From NCBI GenBank assembly GCA_003563375.1, contig PWSB01000033.1, positions 1 to 6,404 on the forward strand: a DNA stretch of 6,404 bases, in the 5' to 3' direction. This document shows, one piece after another, positions 1-5,511 of the stretch. Position 1 is the first letter of the stretch. Every line of letters begins with the position of its first letter. A model generated the notes under the pieces. That model saw nothing but the letters and a program-made list of their open reading frames with translations. It had not been told where the DNA came from and did no database searches. The position numbers and the translations under genes are program-made. Source of the stretch: Actinomycetota bacterium. Its GTDB lineage: Bacteria > Actinomycetota > Humimicrobiia > Humimicrobiales > Humimicrobiaceae.

Positions 1-102
1 CTTTTTGATTATAGATTTTTCTTTTATCTCTATTGAGATATGTTTCTTCACGGATTTAATCTGATTTGCTTTTTTAAGCACAATATATTTTTTATTATCC
101 AA
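1..102 (-). CDS. Possible 5' part of a small gene running off the left edge
   Basis: On the minus strand one frame is open from position 129 (just after a TAA at 130-132) to the window edge, 43 codons, in DNA where stops should be frequent. The first usual initiator is a TTG at 102-100, preceded about 10 bases upstream by a weak GGGA. From it the product would begin LDNKKYIVLKKANQIKS and continue rich in Lys and Ile. I do not recognise it. The Lys/Ile richness is also what T-rich intergenic DNA gives by chance when read on the other strand, so it may not be a gene. The sequence left of the window would decide. Confidence 0.2.
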   Translation of the reverse strand, partial: MDNKKYIVLKKANQIKSVKKHISIEIKEKSIIKK

Positions 103-277
103 TATAACTTTGTCCCGAAAGAAAATATTTTACTCAGGATACCATACTAAGATGATTAGGTATATTTATAACATTTAATGGATGACAAATCTACCAAATT
201 TTTGGAAACTGCCTCTGTTTGGGGGGCTAGATTGAGGCCTGGTATGAAGGTTTTTGCCATTTATATGATTTTGGGCC

Positions 278-802
278 TCATCTTTTAAAATATAATTTTA
301 TCATCTCCAGGGTCGACCGGCAGAATGCAGGAAGGTCTTCAGGTTTTCTGGAGGTTACGATATTATCGTCTACCACCACTTCCCGGTCAATATACTGGCC
401 TCCTGCATTTTTTAAGTCTGTGGCTATGGCAATATATCCTGTGACCTTTTTATCCCTTATGATGTCTGCTTCCACCAGCATCCAGCCGCCGTGGCATATG
501 GCTGCAATAACCTTGCAGCCTTCAAAGGCATCCTTTACCAGTTTTACCATCGCCATGTTTATCCTCATCTTGTCGGGCGCGTTGCCTCCGGGTATTATAA
601 CTGCGGCTACCTGTTCCAGGTCCACATCTTCAGCAGCCATATCCGACTGCATGGGCATGCCGAATTTTCCCGTGTAGGTCACTTTCTTTTTGGGCCCTAC
701 CTTTACCACCTCATAGCCGGCTTCAAGGAAACGGTAATATGGATATACAGCTTCTTCATCCCTGAACTGGTCCTCAAGCAATAGTATTATTTTTGCGGGC
801 AT
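278..802 (-). CDS. DJ-1/PfpI family protein (class I glutamine amidotransferase-like)
   Basis: A complete 174-residue cytoplasmic protein of the usual length for single-domain DJ-1/PfpI proteins. The nucleophile-elbow motif AICHG puts the reactive Cys at 103 and His at 104. Glu17 in the EEAVYP segment matches the conserved Glu beside the Cys in DJ-1 and PfpI, and PGGNAPDKMR (71-80) matches the PfpI loop that supplies an acid from the neighbouring subunit, here Asp77 instead of Glu. The C-terminal VVVDDNIVTSRKPEDL is typical of the PfpI/YraA/YhbO branch. Members have been described as intracellular proteases, glyoxalases or protein deglycases. The sequence does not say which activity applies, but a stress or carbonyl-damage role is the usual inference. 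The start is an ATG with a good AGGAG (809-813) six bases upstream. It stands alone, divergent from the lipoprotein gene, and ends at TGA. No terminator is evident. Confidence 0.95.
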   Translation of the reverse strand: MPAKIILLLEDQFRDEEAVYPYYRFLEAGYEVVKVGPKKKVTYTGKFGMPMQSDMAAEDVDLEQVAAVIIPGGNAPDKMRINMAMVKLVKDAFEGCKVIAAICHGGWMLVEADIIRDKKVTGYIAIATDLKNAGGQYIDREVVVDDNIVTSRKPEDLPAFCRSTLEMIKLYFKR

Positions 803-822
803 GTCAGACTCCTTTTTTTATA

Positions 823-852
823 ATTATGTTAAACAGCAGGCTTTTGTGTCAA
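823..852 (-). promoter_or_regulatory. Sigma-70-type promoter of the DJ-1/PfpI gene
   Basis: Read on the minus strand, a perfect TTGACA (852-847) is followed after 18 bases by CATAAT (828-823), five of six matches to the -10 consensus. Transcription would begin near 816, leaving a leader of about 14 bases that is little more than the Shine-Dalgarno sequence. This is the strongest promoter match in the window. Confidence 0.7.
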
Positions 853-940
853 GAAAGATTATCCCAGGCTTATATTATATTAAGATACATAGAGGTTTTT
901 AGCCTAAAATAAACTTAGTACAATAAAAATAATAGAAGTC

Positions 941-946
941 TATAAT
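941..946 (+). promoter_or_regulatory. Candidate -10 element for the lipoprotein gene
   Basis: A perfect TATAAT lies about 30 bases before the ATG at 977. No convincing -35 sits 16-18 bases upstream (GTACAA at 918-923 is poor) and there is no TG extension. In DNA this rich in A+T the match could be chance. The support is mainly that a plus-strand gene starts just downstream. Confidence 0.3.
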
Positions 947-976
947 TTAAAGTATATGCAAATAAAAGAAAAAAAT

Positions 977-1047
977 ATGAAGTTTATAAATTAATTATAT
1001 ACATTCTGACTATTGTTTTAGTTGTAAATATAGTACAGGGATGCTGA
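977..1047 (+). pseudogene. Disrupted lipoprotein signal peptide of the repeat protein
   Basis: The frame of the downstream ORF (frame of 1162) continues upstream as clear coding sequence: from 1048 it reads LFSQPLPDPEKTVQDFW and onward. Immediately before that is an in-frame TGA (1045-1047). Before the TGA the same frame encodes YKLIIYILTIV-LVVNIVQGC (985-1044), a textbook lipoprotein signal with a charged start, a hydrophobic core and a lipobox-like VQGC. An ATG-AAG at 977 lies in the adjacent frame. One extra base around 980-988 would join Met-Lys to this signal. So the 5' end carries two lesions relative to an intact gene, a one-base frame change and a nonsense codon. They could be real mutations, assembly errors or, less likely, recoding. 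There is no good Shine-Dalgarno before 977. Confidence 0.5.
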
Positions 1048-1161
1048 CTCTTTTCCCAGCCCCTGCCGGACCCAGAAAAAACCGTCCAGGATTTCTGGTC
1101 TGCCTTAAAATCCGGAGACCATAGAAAAGCTTCTGCCCATGTTTATGGAGAGGACCTGCTC

Positions 1162-2049
1162 GTGGTAGCAGGCGATCTTCCCCTTTGGCTTTTTGATGAA
1201 GGCTCCGTGGTAGGAAAATACGGGCAAGAATACTTTGCAAGGATAGACTTGGCTACAGAGAGCCACAAAATAGAAGATAATACTGCAGAGGTAAGGGTCA
1301 GGATAACCTGGCCGGATCTGGGGGTGCTTCTCCCCCTGTTTATTCCTGAGGCGATGGAGGTAGCTTTTGGAGCGGTCCTCGGAGGAGCCACAGGCGAACA
1401 ACTGGAACCATTGCTTGGGCCGCTGCTTCTAGAAGCACTTGAAGGCACGCCTGATATTGAGGCCTTTCATAGGGTAGCACTTGTGCTAGTGGAAGGTGAA
1501 TGGAAGCTTAAATCATCGCCCCTTCCTTATGCTTCGGATGCATTTGGCCTATCGTATTTTAATGAGGAAGGTCCTGCCTGGCCGGAGGAGGTAAAAAGAA
1601 AAGAGGAGCCTGGAAAAAATTCCGTTTTTGAAAATATAAGGGAGAAGGCCCGAAAAGATTGGCCCCAAGACAGGAGCATGCAGGACCTGCAGTACAGGGA
1701 ACAGGTCCGGTCTTATAAGAACATGGAAGATCTAGAAAGGCATCCAGAAATAATTGCCAGGGTTATCCTGGACTGGCCTGATGACTATATCATGCAGGAG
1801 TACCATTATTGGCAGCAGCTGGATTCCAAGGAATTTATGCAGGCCCTGGATAGTGAACACCCTGAAATAATTGCCAGGGTTATCCTGGACTGGCCTGGTG
1901 ACTATATCATGCAGGAATATGCTTATAAGGAACAGGTCAGGGCTAAAAGATTTATGGAAACAATACCTGATGAGGATCCCCTCAAGCAGAAAGCCTTAGA
2001 ACAATGGCCTGATGACTATATTTTGCAGGAATTCAATTATATGCCATAG
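1162..2049 (+). CDS. Probable lipoprotein with NTF2-like N-terminal domain and WP-DY-MQ repeats
   Basis: I do not recognise a named family. The conventional ORF starts at a GTG (1162), but this is almost certainly internal: the same frame is coding back to 1048, with no ATG, GTG or TTG in between, and GTG 1162 falls inside a predicted strand. From 1048 the N-terminal part reads as a helix (KTVQDFWSALKSGD), then strand-rich segments (ARIDLATESHKIEDNTAEVRV split by loops) and a closing strand VALVLVEGEWKLKSS. This pattern resembles NTF2-like or DUF4878-type domains of secreted lipoproteins. A Pro/Glu/Lys linker follows, then four 38-39-residue repeats to the C terminus. If the upstream lipobox Cys (1042) is used, the mature protein would be about 335 residues, anchored outside the membrane. 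The gene lies between the divergent DJ-1 gene and the comEA promoter and is not obviously part of either unit. Its function is unknown. The intact 290-codon body argues against an old pseudogene. Confidence 0.75.
   Translation: MVAGDLPLWLFDEGSVVGKYGQEYFARIDLATESHKIEDNTAEVRVRITWPDLGVLLPLFIPEAMEVAFGAVLGGATGEQLEPLLGPLLLEALEGTPDIEAFHRVALVLVEGEWKLKSSPLPYASDAFGLSYFNEEGPAWPEEVKRKEEPGKNSVFENIREKARKDWPQDRSMQDLQYREQVRSYKNMEDLERHPEIIARVILDWPDDYIMQEYHYWQQLDSKEFMQALDSEHPEIIARVILDWPGDYIMQEYAYKEQVRAKRFMETIPDEDPLKQKALEQWPDDYILQEFNYMP
1627..2046 (+). repeat. Four tandem 38-39-residue coding repeats
   Basis: Copies begin at 1627, 1741, 1858 and 1972 (spacings 114, 117 and 114 bases). The last is cut short by the stop codon. 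The shared pattern is P-E/L, about eight residues, then D/Q-W-P-x-D-Y-x-M/L-Q-E-Y/F-x-Y-x-x-Q and about 12 residues ending in a Met-rich helix. Copies 2 and 3 are nearly identical in DNA over their first 63 bases (1741-1803 against 1858-1920, five differences, with a 34-base identical run), so they arose by recent duplication or are kept alike by conversion. Copies 1 and 4 are more diverged. Each unit looks like two helices joined at the WP turn, so a small alpha-solenoid is a reasonable inference. The motif is not that of TPR or Sel1 repeats. Confidence 0.85.
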
Positions 2050-2051
2050 CA

Positions 2052-2080
2052 TTGCAATTCTGGTTTAGAAGGCATATAAT
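2052..2080 (+). promoter_or_regulatory. Promoter of the comEA-comEC-holA operon
   Basis: TTGCAA (2052-2057, four of six matches) and a perfect TATAAT (2075-2080) are separated by the ideal 17 bases. It begins two bases after the stop of the preceding gene, so the com genes probably have their own sigma-70-type start. Transcription would begin near 2087, giving a leader of roughly 23 bases without a Shine-Dalgarno sequence. I see no K-box or other competence-regulator site. Confidence 0.65.
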
Positions 2081-2109
2081 ATACACAAATATATATATAC
2101 ATAAATGGT

Positions 2110-2739
2110 ATGAGGGACAGATTCCAAAAGTTTTTACTTCTTATAAGCAGGATAAGGTATAGCAAGGACAGGCATCTCTATATAGGGGTATTCGCTTTTA
2201 TGGCCCTTCTGCTTTTTATTTTTTTCGGCCTTTATATAAAGATGAGGGCTGACCTTAAGGTCAGGGATAATATACTGGAAAGCTATTATGACCAGCCTCA
2301 ACCTGGGAAGGATATCCAGGAACCTGGCAGGGATAAAATAAAAGTATACATATGCGGCGAGGTAATCCGGCCCGGCGTATATGAGATAAGCAGGGAGGCC
2401 AGGGTCTCCGATGTGCTGAAGCTTGCAGGAGGCCCGGGCCCAGATGCAGCTTTACAATCCATAAACCTGGCCCGCAGGGTTACCGACGAAGAAAAGATAT
2501 CTGTCCCATCACTGGAGGATATCAAAAGCCAGGAGCAGAAAAGCAGCGGACTTATCAATATAAATTCTGCCAGCCAGCATCTCCTGGAGACCCTGCCAGG
2601 CATAGGTCCCGCAACAGCTGAAAACATTTTAGAGTACCGGGAAAAAGAAGGCCCTTTTAAAAAAATAGAGGATATAAAGGAAGTCTGGGGAATAGGTGAT
2701 AAGAAATTCCAGGAAATAAAAGGCCTTATATCGGTTTAG
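2110..2739 (+). CDS. comEA: ComEA-type competence DNA-binding protein
   Basis: A membrane-anchored receptor that binds incoming double-stranded DNA outside the cell and passes it to ComEC. The 209 residues follow the Gram-positive ComEA plan: a basic cytoplasmic N terminus, one membrane helix (about 23-44), a linker, an SLBB domain (about 76-133, IKVYICGEVIRPGVYEI), and a C-terminal double helix-hairpin-helix region (about 148-209). The LININSAS entry and the two hairpins LPGIGPATA (162-170) and VWGIGDKKF (192-200) are the DNA-backbone-binding elements. The ATG at 2110 has no Shine-Dalgarno; an ATG-GTA-TGA two-codon frame overlaps it. No better start exists before the membrane helix. The 3' end overlaps or closely abuts comEC. 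Presence of comEA and comEC suggests natural transformability, though the pilus genes are not in view. Confidence 0.95.
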   Translation: MRDRFQKFLLLISRIRYSKDRHLYIGVFAFMALLLFIFFGLYIKMRADLKVRDNILESYYDQPQPGKDIQEPGRDKIKVYICGEVIRPGVYEISREARVSDVLKLAGGPGPDAALQSINLARRVTDEEKISVPSLEDIKSQEQKSSGLININSASQHLLETLPGIGPATAENILEYREKEGPFKKIEDIKEVWGIGDKKFQEIKGLISV

Positions 2740-2786
2740 GAAGCCATACCCCCTGGTGGGCAGCAGGAGCTGCAGCAGGCATATTA
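2706..2786 (+). other. Probable N-terminal extension of ComEC, overlapping the comEA 3' end
   Basis: The comEC frame is open upstream of the TTG at 2787 back to a TAA at 2700-2702. It encodes KRPYIGLGSHTPWWAAGAAA followed by GILLARSYG, very like the first short membrane segment of ComEC proteins (typically an RPL...AFxxGILLGR pattern). No ATG, GTG or TTG occurs in the stretch. An ATT at 2706 is preceded six bases upstream by AGGTGA (2694-2699), so a rare ATT start is possible. Otherwise a mutated start or translational coupling must be invoked. Confidence 0.5.
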
Positions 2787-4157
2787 TTGGCCAGAAGCTA
2801 TGGTTTTAGGCTTGGTATAGTAATCTTTTTGTCTTTGGCTTCAGGACTTTCATGCCTGCTTGCTGCCAGGTTTTCAGGAAAAAAAAGAAAAAAAGCATTT
2901 TATTCTGCCTGCCTGTTCATATTTTCTATACTTGGCATGTTGACTTTTAGCTTGCAGCAGAGCCCAGGGGTACTGGCAGGGTTTATAAATGAAGAGGTCA
3001 GGGTATCGGGCAGGATATCAAACCATCCCGGCGTATACGCAGGCTATTGTTTTTTTGACTTAAAGGCCGTGAAATTGGAATCCGGGGGGTCGGTCTACCG
3101 CATCGAAGAGAACATACAGGTCAGGGCCCCTGATGGGGTAAGGGCCTACAGGGATGATACCGTGGCGGTAAGCGGGCAAGTTAGAAGCGGCAGGGTTTTG
3201 GCATCCTGCGTAGTTGCAGCGGAAGGCAGCGGTTTTTTAAATCATGCCTATACCTTAAGAAAAAGGGTCTATGCCTGCCTAAAGGACACCTATAACAAGC
3301 ATCTGGGCAGGGATCTTGGCCCGGTCTGTGAAGCACTGGTGCTGGGAAACAGGACAGATATACCGTACGGGATATTATCTGATTTCAGGGGAGCAGGCAT
3401 ATACCACGTGCTTGCGATCTCCGGCATGCATATATCCATACTGGTATACCTGATGATGAAACTGTTAAAAAAAACCCCGGGTTGGCTTGCCTTGGTGATT
3501 GTGCTGCCCATACTGGGTGGTTTCAATTTAATGGTAGGCTTGAGGGCAAGCCTGCTCCGGGCTTCATCCATGATGGTACTGATGATGCTGGGCAGGTCCT
3601 GGGGCAGGAAATTCAATACAGGTGACGTATTTTTTATCACTTTTGCTGTTTTGCTTCTATTTATACCTTCTTTTCTGGCCGATCTCGGTTTTTGGCTGTC
3701 ATTTGTTTGCTTTGGGTCAATAATCTTTATAGTCCCCTTGTTTGAAAGATTGCTAGGCTGGCCCAGAAATTATTATTTAAGGCTTGTGACCGTCTCCGCT
3801 ACCATAGGACTTGCAACATTTCCCCTTAATGCATATTTTTTTGGCATGTTTTCGATGGCGGGGGTTTTTTCCAATCTTATCATATTGCCTGTTTTCTATG
3901 TTTTTATGATAATGCTTTTTATAATATCCTTTCTGGTGGTCCTCTGGCCCCCGTCGGGGGTTTTGCTTGTCCTGCTCAGGCCTTTTCTGACCTATATCAC
4001 CAGGGCAGCACACTATATCAACAGGGTTGAGCTTGTTAAAATAGAGTTCGACAATTTTCCCCTGCAGGCAGTATTGATATATTATGTGCTTTTGTTTTTA
4101 TTATTGTTATTATTATACAAATATATCATTTTGAGGGATGCCCGTGGACAAAAATAA
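2787..4157 (+). CDS. comEC: ComEC/Rec2 DNA uptake channel, short form without metallo-beta-lactamase domain
   Basis: A polytopic membrane protein that forms the channel through which single-stranded DNA enters the cytoplasm during transformation. From the TTG at 2787 it has 456 residues: two N-terminal membrane helices (about 8-28 and 36-55), a soluble DUF4131/OB-like region (about 65-150), and the Competence domain (about 175-445). The family signature GIYHVLAISGMHISIL lies at 204-219, with GLRASLLRASSMM (251-263) and LADLGFWLSF (297-306) also typical. It ends in a very hydrophobic helix and a short basic tail. The C-terminal metallo-beta-lactamase-like domain of longer ComECs is absent, and no separate one follows. 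TTG 2787 has only a weak upstream AGG, and coding similarity continues upstream, so the true start is probably earlier (see 2706-2786). The end overlaps holA. Confidence 0.93.
   Translation: MARSYGFRLGIVIFLSLASGLSCLLAARFSGKKRKKAFYSACLFIFSILGMLTFSLQQSPGVLAGFINEEVRVSGRISNHPGVYAGYCFFDLKAVKLESGGSVYRIEENIQVRAPDGVRAYRDDTVAVSGQVRSGRVLASCVVAAEGSGFLNHAYTLRKRVYACLKDTYNKHLGRDLGPVCEALVLGNRTDIPYGILSDFRGAGIYHVLAISGMHISILVYLMMKLLKKTPGWLALVIVLPILGGFNLMVGLRASLLRASSMMVLMMLGRSWGRKFNTGDVFFITFAVLLLFIPSFLADLGFWLSFVCFGSIIFIVPLFERLLGWPRNYYLRLVTVSATIGLATFPLNAYFFGMFSMAGVFSNLIILPVFYVFMIMLFIISFLVVLWPPSGVLLVLLRPFLTYITRAAHYINRVELVKIEFDNFPLQAVLIYYVLLFLLLLLLYKYIILRDARGQK
4133..4137 (+). promoter_or_regulatory. Shine-Dalgarno GAGGG deciding the holA start
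   Basis: GAGGG directly abuts the ATG at 4138 (no spacer, unusable for that codon) but lies six bases before the in-frame GTG at 4144. The optimal spacing favours GTG 4144, two codons shorter than the longest ORF. It lies inside the comEC coding region, consistent with translational coupling. Confidence 0.55.
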
Positions 4158-5121
4158 AGCCAAGCCGTGCATAATGTATATAAGCAGGAACAGCGCCTTG
4201 CTGGATGAAAAGGTTTCTGAGGTAAAGGACAGGCTGAAAGGCAAAATAAACACAGATACCGACCTGAAGGTCTATGGTGAAGCTGATGAGATCGAGGAAT
4301 CTGAGCTGGCCAATTTTTTGGGCATGCCCTCTTTCTTTTCCAAGAGCAAGGTACTTATCCTAAAGGGGGTCGACCGATACCCGGCCAAGCTCTTAAAGGT
4401 CCTAGCCAGGTATATAGGGGATCTGTGCCCGGGCATATTTTTGGTGCTGACCTCTTCAAAGGAAAGGCTCAACCCAAGATTTCTAAAAGCAGTCAGGTCG
4501 GCCGGCACTATAAAGAGCCTTAAGGTGCCTTCTCCCGCTGATGCACGCCGCTGGCTTAGGGATAGGGCCGGGTCTGACGGGCTGGACTTTAGCCCCGAAG
4601 GCATGGAAACCTTTTTAGAGAATGTAGACTACAGGCTTGACACCCTAAAGCATGAATACGAGAAGCTGTACCTGTATGCTGGGGGATCAGCGCAGAGTAT
4701 AGGGCCAAAAGAAGTTAACCGGCTGATACCCCGTGTGCACAACCTCAGGGTCTTTGACCTGGTGGACTATGTAGGGGCCAGGGATAAAGCTAAGGCATTA
4801 AAGGCCCTGCGGTCGGTCTTGGGCCAAAGCTGGGCCCTTATCGGAGCAGTCACCCTGCTCCACCGCTGTTTTAAGGCAATGCTTTATTTTAAGTATCACC
4901 TGGATAAGGAGGGCAGCGACTATATTAGAAAAAACAGCAAGGCCCCTCCGTACATGGTTGAAAAGATAATAAAAAAATACAAAGGTTTCGCTGCAGGCTA
5001 CAGCCATGAGGAGGTCCTTGAGACCATAAGCATTTTAAATGAATACGACATCAGGTTCAGGGATGCATACAGGCCTGAAAAGCTTATGGCGGGCTTGATA
5101 TCTGAGATAATCGGGCCTTAG
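4144..5121 (+). CDS. holA: DNA polymerase III delta subunit (clamp loader)
   Basis: Delta opens the beta sliding clamp as part of the clamp-loader complex during chromosomal replication. The product is 325 residues (327 from ATG 4138), normal for HolA. It shows the family layout: an N-terminal fold beginning IMYISRNSALLDEKV, the LGMPSFFSKSKVLILKGVD segment (family pattern: small residues, FF, then a hydrophobic strand), a domain II around DTLKHEYEKLYLYAGG, and the VFDLVDYVGARDKAKAL helix that opens domain III. The C terminus YRPEKLMAGLISEI also fits. As in other HolA proteins there is no Walker A motif. It overlaps comEC by 14 bases and shares the com operon, as yqeN follows comEC in Bacillus. 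The start is chosen by the GAGGG at 4133-4137. Sequence similarity in HolA is always low, so the call rests on pattern and context together. Confidence 0.88.
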   Translation: MDKNKAKPCIMYISRNSALLDEKVSEVKDRLKGKINTDTDLKVYGEADEIEESELANFLGMPSFFSKSKVLILKGVDRYPAKLLKVLARYIGDLCPGIFLVLTSSKERLNPRFLKAVRSAGTIKSLKVPSPADARRWLRDRAGSDGLDFSPEGMETFLENVDYRLDTLKHEYEKLYLYAGGSAQSIGPKEVNRLIPRVHNLRVFDLVDYVGARDKAKALKALRSVLGQSWALIGAVTLLHRCFKAMLYFKYHLDKEGSDYIRKNSKAPPYMVEKIIKKYKGFAAGYSHEEVLETISILNEYDIRFRDAYRPEKLMAGLISEIIGP

Positions 5122-5384
5122 GCCTTAATGGAGGTAAGTTTTTTGGCAGCGCCTGATTTTCTGTTTGCCACAAAATTGGAGTGTACAGCATTATTTTTGG
5201 CTGCTTTGTCCAATGCTTTGTAAAGCAGGTCAAGATTCTCTTTAGCAGACTCAGCATCCTTTGCGTCCACTGCTTCCAAGAATTTTTTATGGAAATGCTT
5301 TATCCTTGCCTTAAGGGCTTTGTTCTTAAGGTTTCTTACCTTGTTCTGCCGGTCTCTTTTTTCCTGGCTCTTTATATTGGGCAT
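5118..5384 (-). CDS. rpsT: 30S ribosomal protein S20
   Basis: A small, highly basic protein that binds 16S rRNA early in 30S assembly. The 88 residues are full length, beginning MPNIKSQEKRDRQNKVRNLK, with the characteristic helical Lys/Arg/Ala-rich body, LLYKALDKAAKNNAVHSNFV (a variant of the family's DKAAKKGVIHKN) and a basic end GAAKKLTSIKA. The start ATG is preceded by AAAGGA (5395-5400) at a rather long spacing of ten. It runs against holA and diverges from murJ. holA-rpsT convergence is a conserved arrangement in Firmicutes. Its stop overlaps the holA stop. S20 synthesis is autoregulated in E. coli, but nothing here shows the mechanism. Confidence 0.97.
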   Translation of the reverse strand: MPNIKSQEKRDRQNKVRNLKNKALKARIKHFHKKFLEAVDAKDAESAKENLDLLYKALDKAAKNNAVHSNFVANRKSGAAKKLTSIKA

Positions 5385-5421
5385 ATTTGTTTTTTCCTTT
5401 CAAGACTAAATTCGAAAACTT

Positions 5422-5450
5422 ATTTTAACACTTTTTACTAAAATTTAAAA
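5422..5450 (-). promoter_or_regulatory. Candidate rpsT promoter
   Basis: On the minus strand TGT-TAAAAT (5430-5422) is an extended -10 with one mismatch, and TTTTAA (5450-5445) lies 17 bases upstream as a weak -35 (three of six). Transcription would begin near 5415, about 30 bases before the rpsT ATG. A second minus-strand TATAAT occurs at 5458-5453 but lacks a -35. Confidence 0.4.
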
Positions 5451-5474
5451 ATATTATAATTTAAGAAATTTAAA

Positions 5475-5483
5475 TGATATAAT
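5475..5483 (+). promoter_or_regulatory. Candidate extended -10 promoter of murJ
   Basis: TGA-TATAAT is a perfect extended -10 (TG, one base, TATAAT at 5478-5483). The -35 region is poor, which extended -10 promoters tolerate. The start would be near 5490, about 22 bases before the murJ ATG. Another TATAAT at 5455-5460 is a possible alternative. Confidence 0.5.
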
Positions 5484-5511
5484 TCTTTTTTCTCTATAGC
5501 AATAGGCAATT

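Noticed and set aside
194..205. CCAAA-TT-TTTGG palindrome as a terminator of the DJ-1 gene
   Set aside because: The five-pair A+T-rich stem has a two-base loop and no following T-run on the minus strand.
233..280. TGAGGCC/GGCCTCA inverted repeat overlapping the DJ-1 stop
   Set aside because: The 34-base loop is long, there is no T-run on the DJ-1 strand, and there is no known plus-strand gene upstream to terminate.
866..905. AGGCT/AGCCT inverted repeat in the divergent spacer as an operator
   Set aside because: The arms are only five bases with a 30-base gap, expected by chance in this length.
1045..1047. TGA recoded genome-wide (as Trp or Gly)
   Set aside because: TGG is used for Trp throughout, the conserved genes contain no in-frame TGA, and the DJ-1 gene ends at TGA exactly where family members end.
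1041..1124. ATG at 1041 as the start of the repeat protein
   Set aside because: It is in a different frame from the repeat protein and ends at TAG after 27 codons. The adjoining AGGG also leaves no spacer.
1105..1448. Overlapping minus-strand ORFs of about 100 codons across the lipoprotein gene
   Set aside because: Composition and pattern favour the plus-strand frame, which continues into the repeats. The minus frames have no motif or ribosome site.
5114..5124. GGCC-TTA-GGCC hairpin as a bidirectional terminator
   Set aside because: The stem has only four pairs with a three-base loop and no T-run directly after it on either strand.
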